This document shows positions 5,462 to 5,784 of a stretch of 5,784 nucleotides of DNA, piece by piece (position 1 is the first letter of the stretch; every line of letters starts with the position of its first letter). Under the pieces are notes generated by a model that was not told the origin of the DNA, made no database searches, and saw nothing but the letters and a program-made list of their open reading frames with translations. Source of the DNA: Firmicutes bacterium UBA1768. Lineage in GTDB: Bacteria; Bacillota; Clostridia; Peptostreptococcales; Anaerovoracaceae. The translations under genes were made by a program, and so were the position numbers. The DNA lies in contig DCGW01000031.1 of the NCBI GenBank assembly GCA_002315335.1, positions 1-5,784 on the forward strand. Direction: 5' to 3'.

Positions 5462-5784
5462 ATGAAAAAGCCAAATCTTGCAATTGTTGGAGCAACAGGT
5501 CTTGTTGGCTCAACTTTCTTAAAGGTTCTGGAAGAAAAGGATTTCCCGTTTGAAAATCTTTACCTCATGGCGTCAAAAAAATCAGCGGGAAAAACAGTTA
5601 CATTTAAAGGTAAGGACTATGTTGTTGAAGAGCTCAACGAACACTCCTTCGATAAGGATATAGATATTGCGTTGTTCTCGGCAGGCGGAGATACAAGTAA
5701 AAAATTCGCTCCTATCGCTGCAGCACACGGAGTTACAGTAGTAGATAACTCAAGCGCATGGAGAATGGACCCTGAGGTTCCGCT
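5462..5784 (+). CDS. asd: Aspartate-semialdehyde dehydrogenase, N-terminal part
   Basis: The first 107 codons are present and the right edge cuts the gene. The enzyme reduces beta-aspartyl phosphate to aspartate semialdehyde with NADPH, at the branch leading to lysine/diaminopimelate, threonine and methionine. The NADP-binding Rossmann motif GATGLVG is at residues 10-16. SAGG (73-76) and DNSSAWRM (95-102) match the conserved cofactor and phosphate regions of the family. The catalytic cysteine, normally near residue 130, lies beyond the window. The start is supported by GGAGGT (5447-5452), 9 nt upstream, and by the short M-K-K-P-N-L lead into the first beta strand. It has its own promoter and appears unrelated to the nucleoside genes. 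Its codons look more A/T-rich than those of deoB and the PHP gene, judged by eye. Confidence 0.96.
   Translation, partial: MKKPNLAIVGATGLVGSTFLKVLEEKDFPFENLYLMASKKSAGKTVTFKGKDYVVEELNEHSFDKDIDIALFSAGGDTSKKFAPIAAAHGVTVVDNSSAWRMDPEVP

Overview
The window reads as ordinary chromosomal DNA of a Gram-positive, low-to-middle GC anaerobe. It is most likely a member of the Bacillota, probably class Clostridia. The evidence is strong AGGAGG-type ribosome binding sites, near-consensus SigA-like promoters, AT-rich intergenic DNA, and proteins that read as clostridial-type versions of their families. This placement is an inference from sequence style; no marker gene for taxonomy is present.

Layout. Positions 1-9 hold only the first three codons of a gene on the minus strand that runs off the left edge. 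Its Shine-Dalgarno site and a consensus promoter (TTGACA-17-TATATT) lie just inside the window. About 470 bp of AT-rich noncoding DNA then separates it from a divergent plus-strand nitroreductase gene. This space contains several short palindromes, an extended -10 promoter for the nitroreductase and a leader of about 125 nt. Next come a terminator-like hairpin, a calcineurin-type metallophosphoesterase gene, and a close-packed nucleoside salvage cluster: phosphopentomutase (deoB), pyrimidine-nucleoside phosphorylase (pdp) and a PHP-domain phosphoesterase of the RNase AM/YciV type. About 200 bp of noncoding DNA follows, with short hairpins and a repeated GGCTG(A) motif. It ends in a consensus promoter that drives aspartate-semialdehyde dehydrogenase (asd), which is cut by the right edge.

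How the genes work together. Pdp cleaves pyrimidine nucleosides with phosphate to give the free base and (deoxy)ribose 1-phosphate. DeoB moves the phosphate to the 5 position, so the sugar can enter the pentose phosphate or deoxyribose aldolase routes. No deoC, cdd, purine nucleoside phosphorylase or nucleoside transporter is visible here. If the PHP protein acts on nucleotides or RNA ends, as its characterised relatives do, it could feed the same salvage route; this is an inference from context. The nitroreductase and the metallophosphoesterase have no clear link to the cluster. asd starts a separate transcription unit for the aspartate-family amino acids and diaminopimelate.

I found no mobile element, CRISPR array, tRNA, rRNA or recognisable riboswitch. 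The coding genes are conventional. The observations most worth a second look are in the intergenic DNA: the left divergent region, the nitroreductase leader and the repeats before asd.
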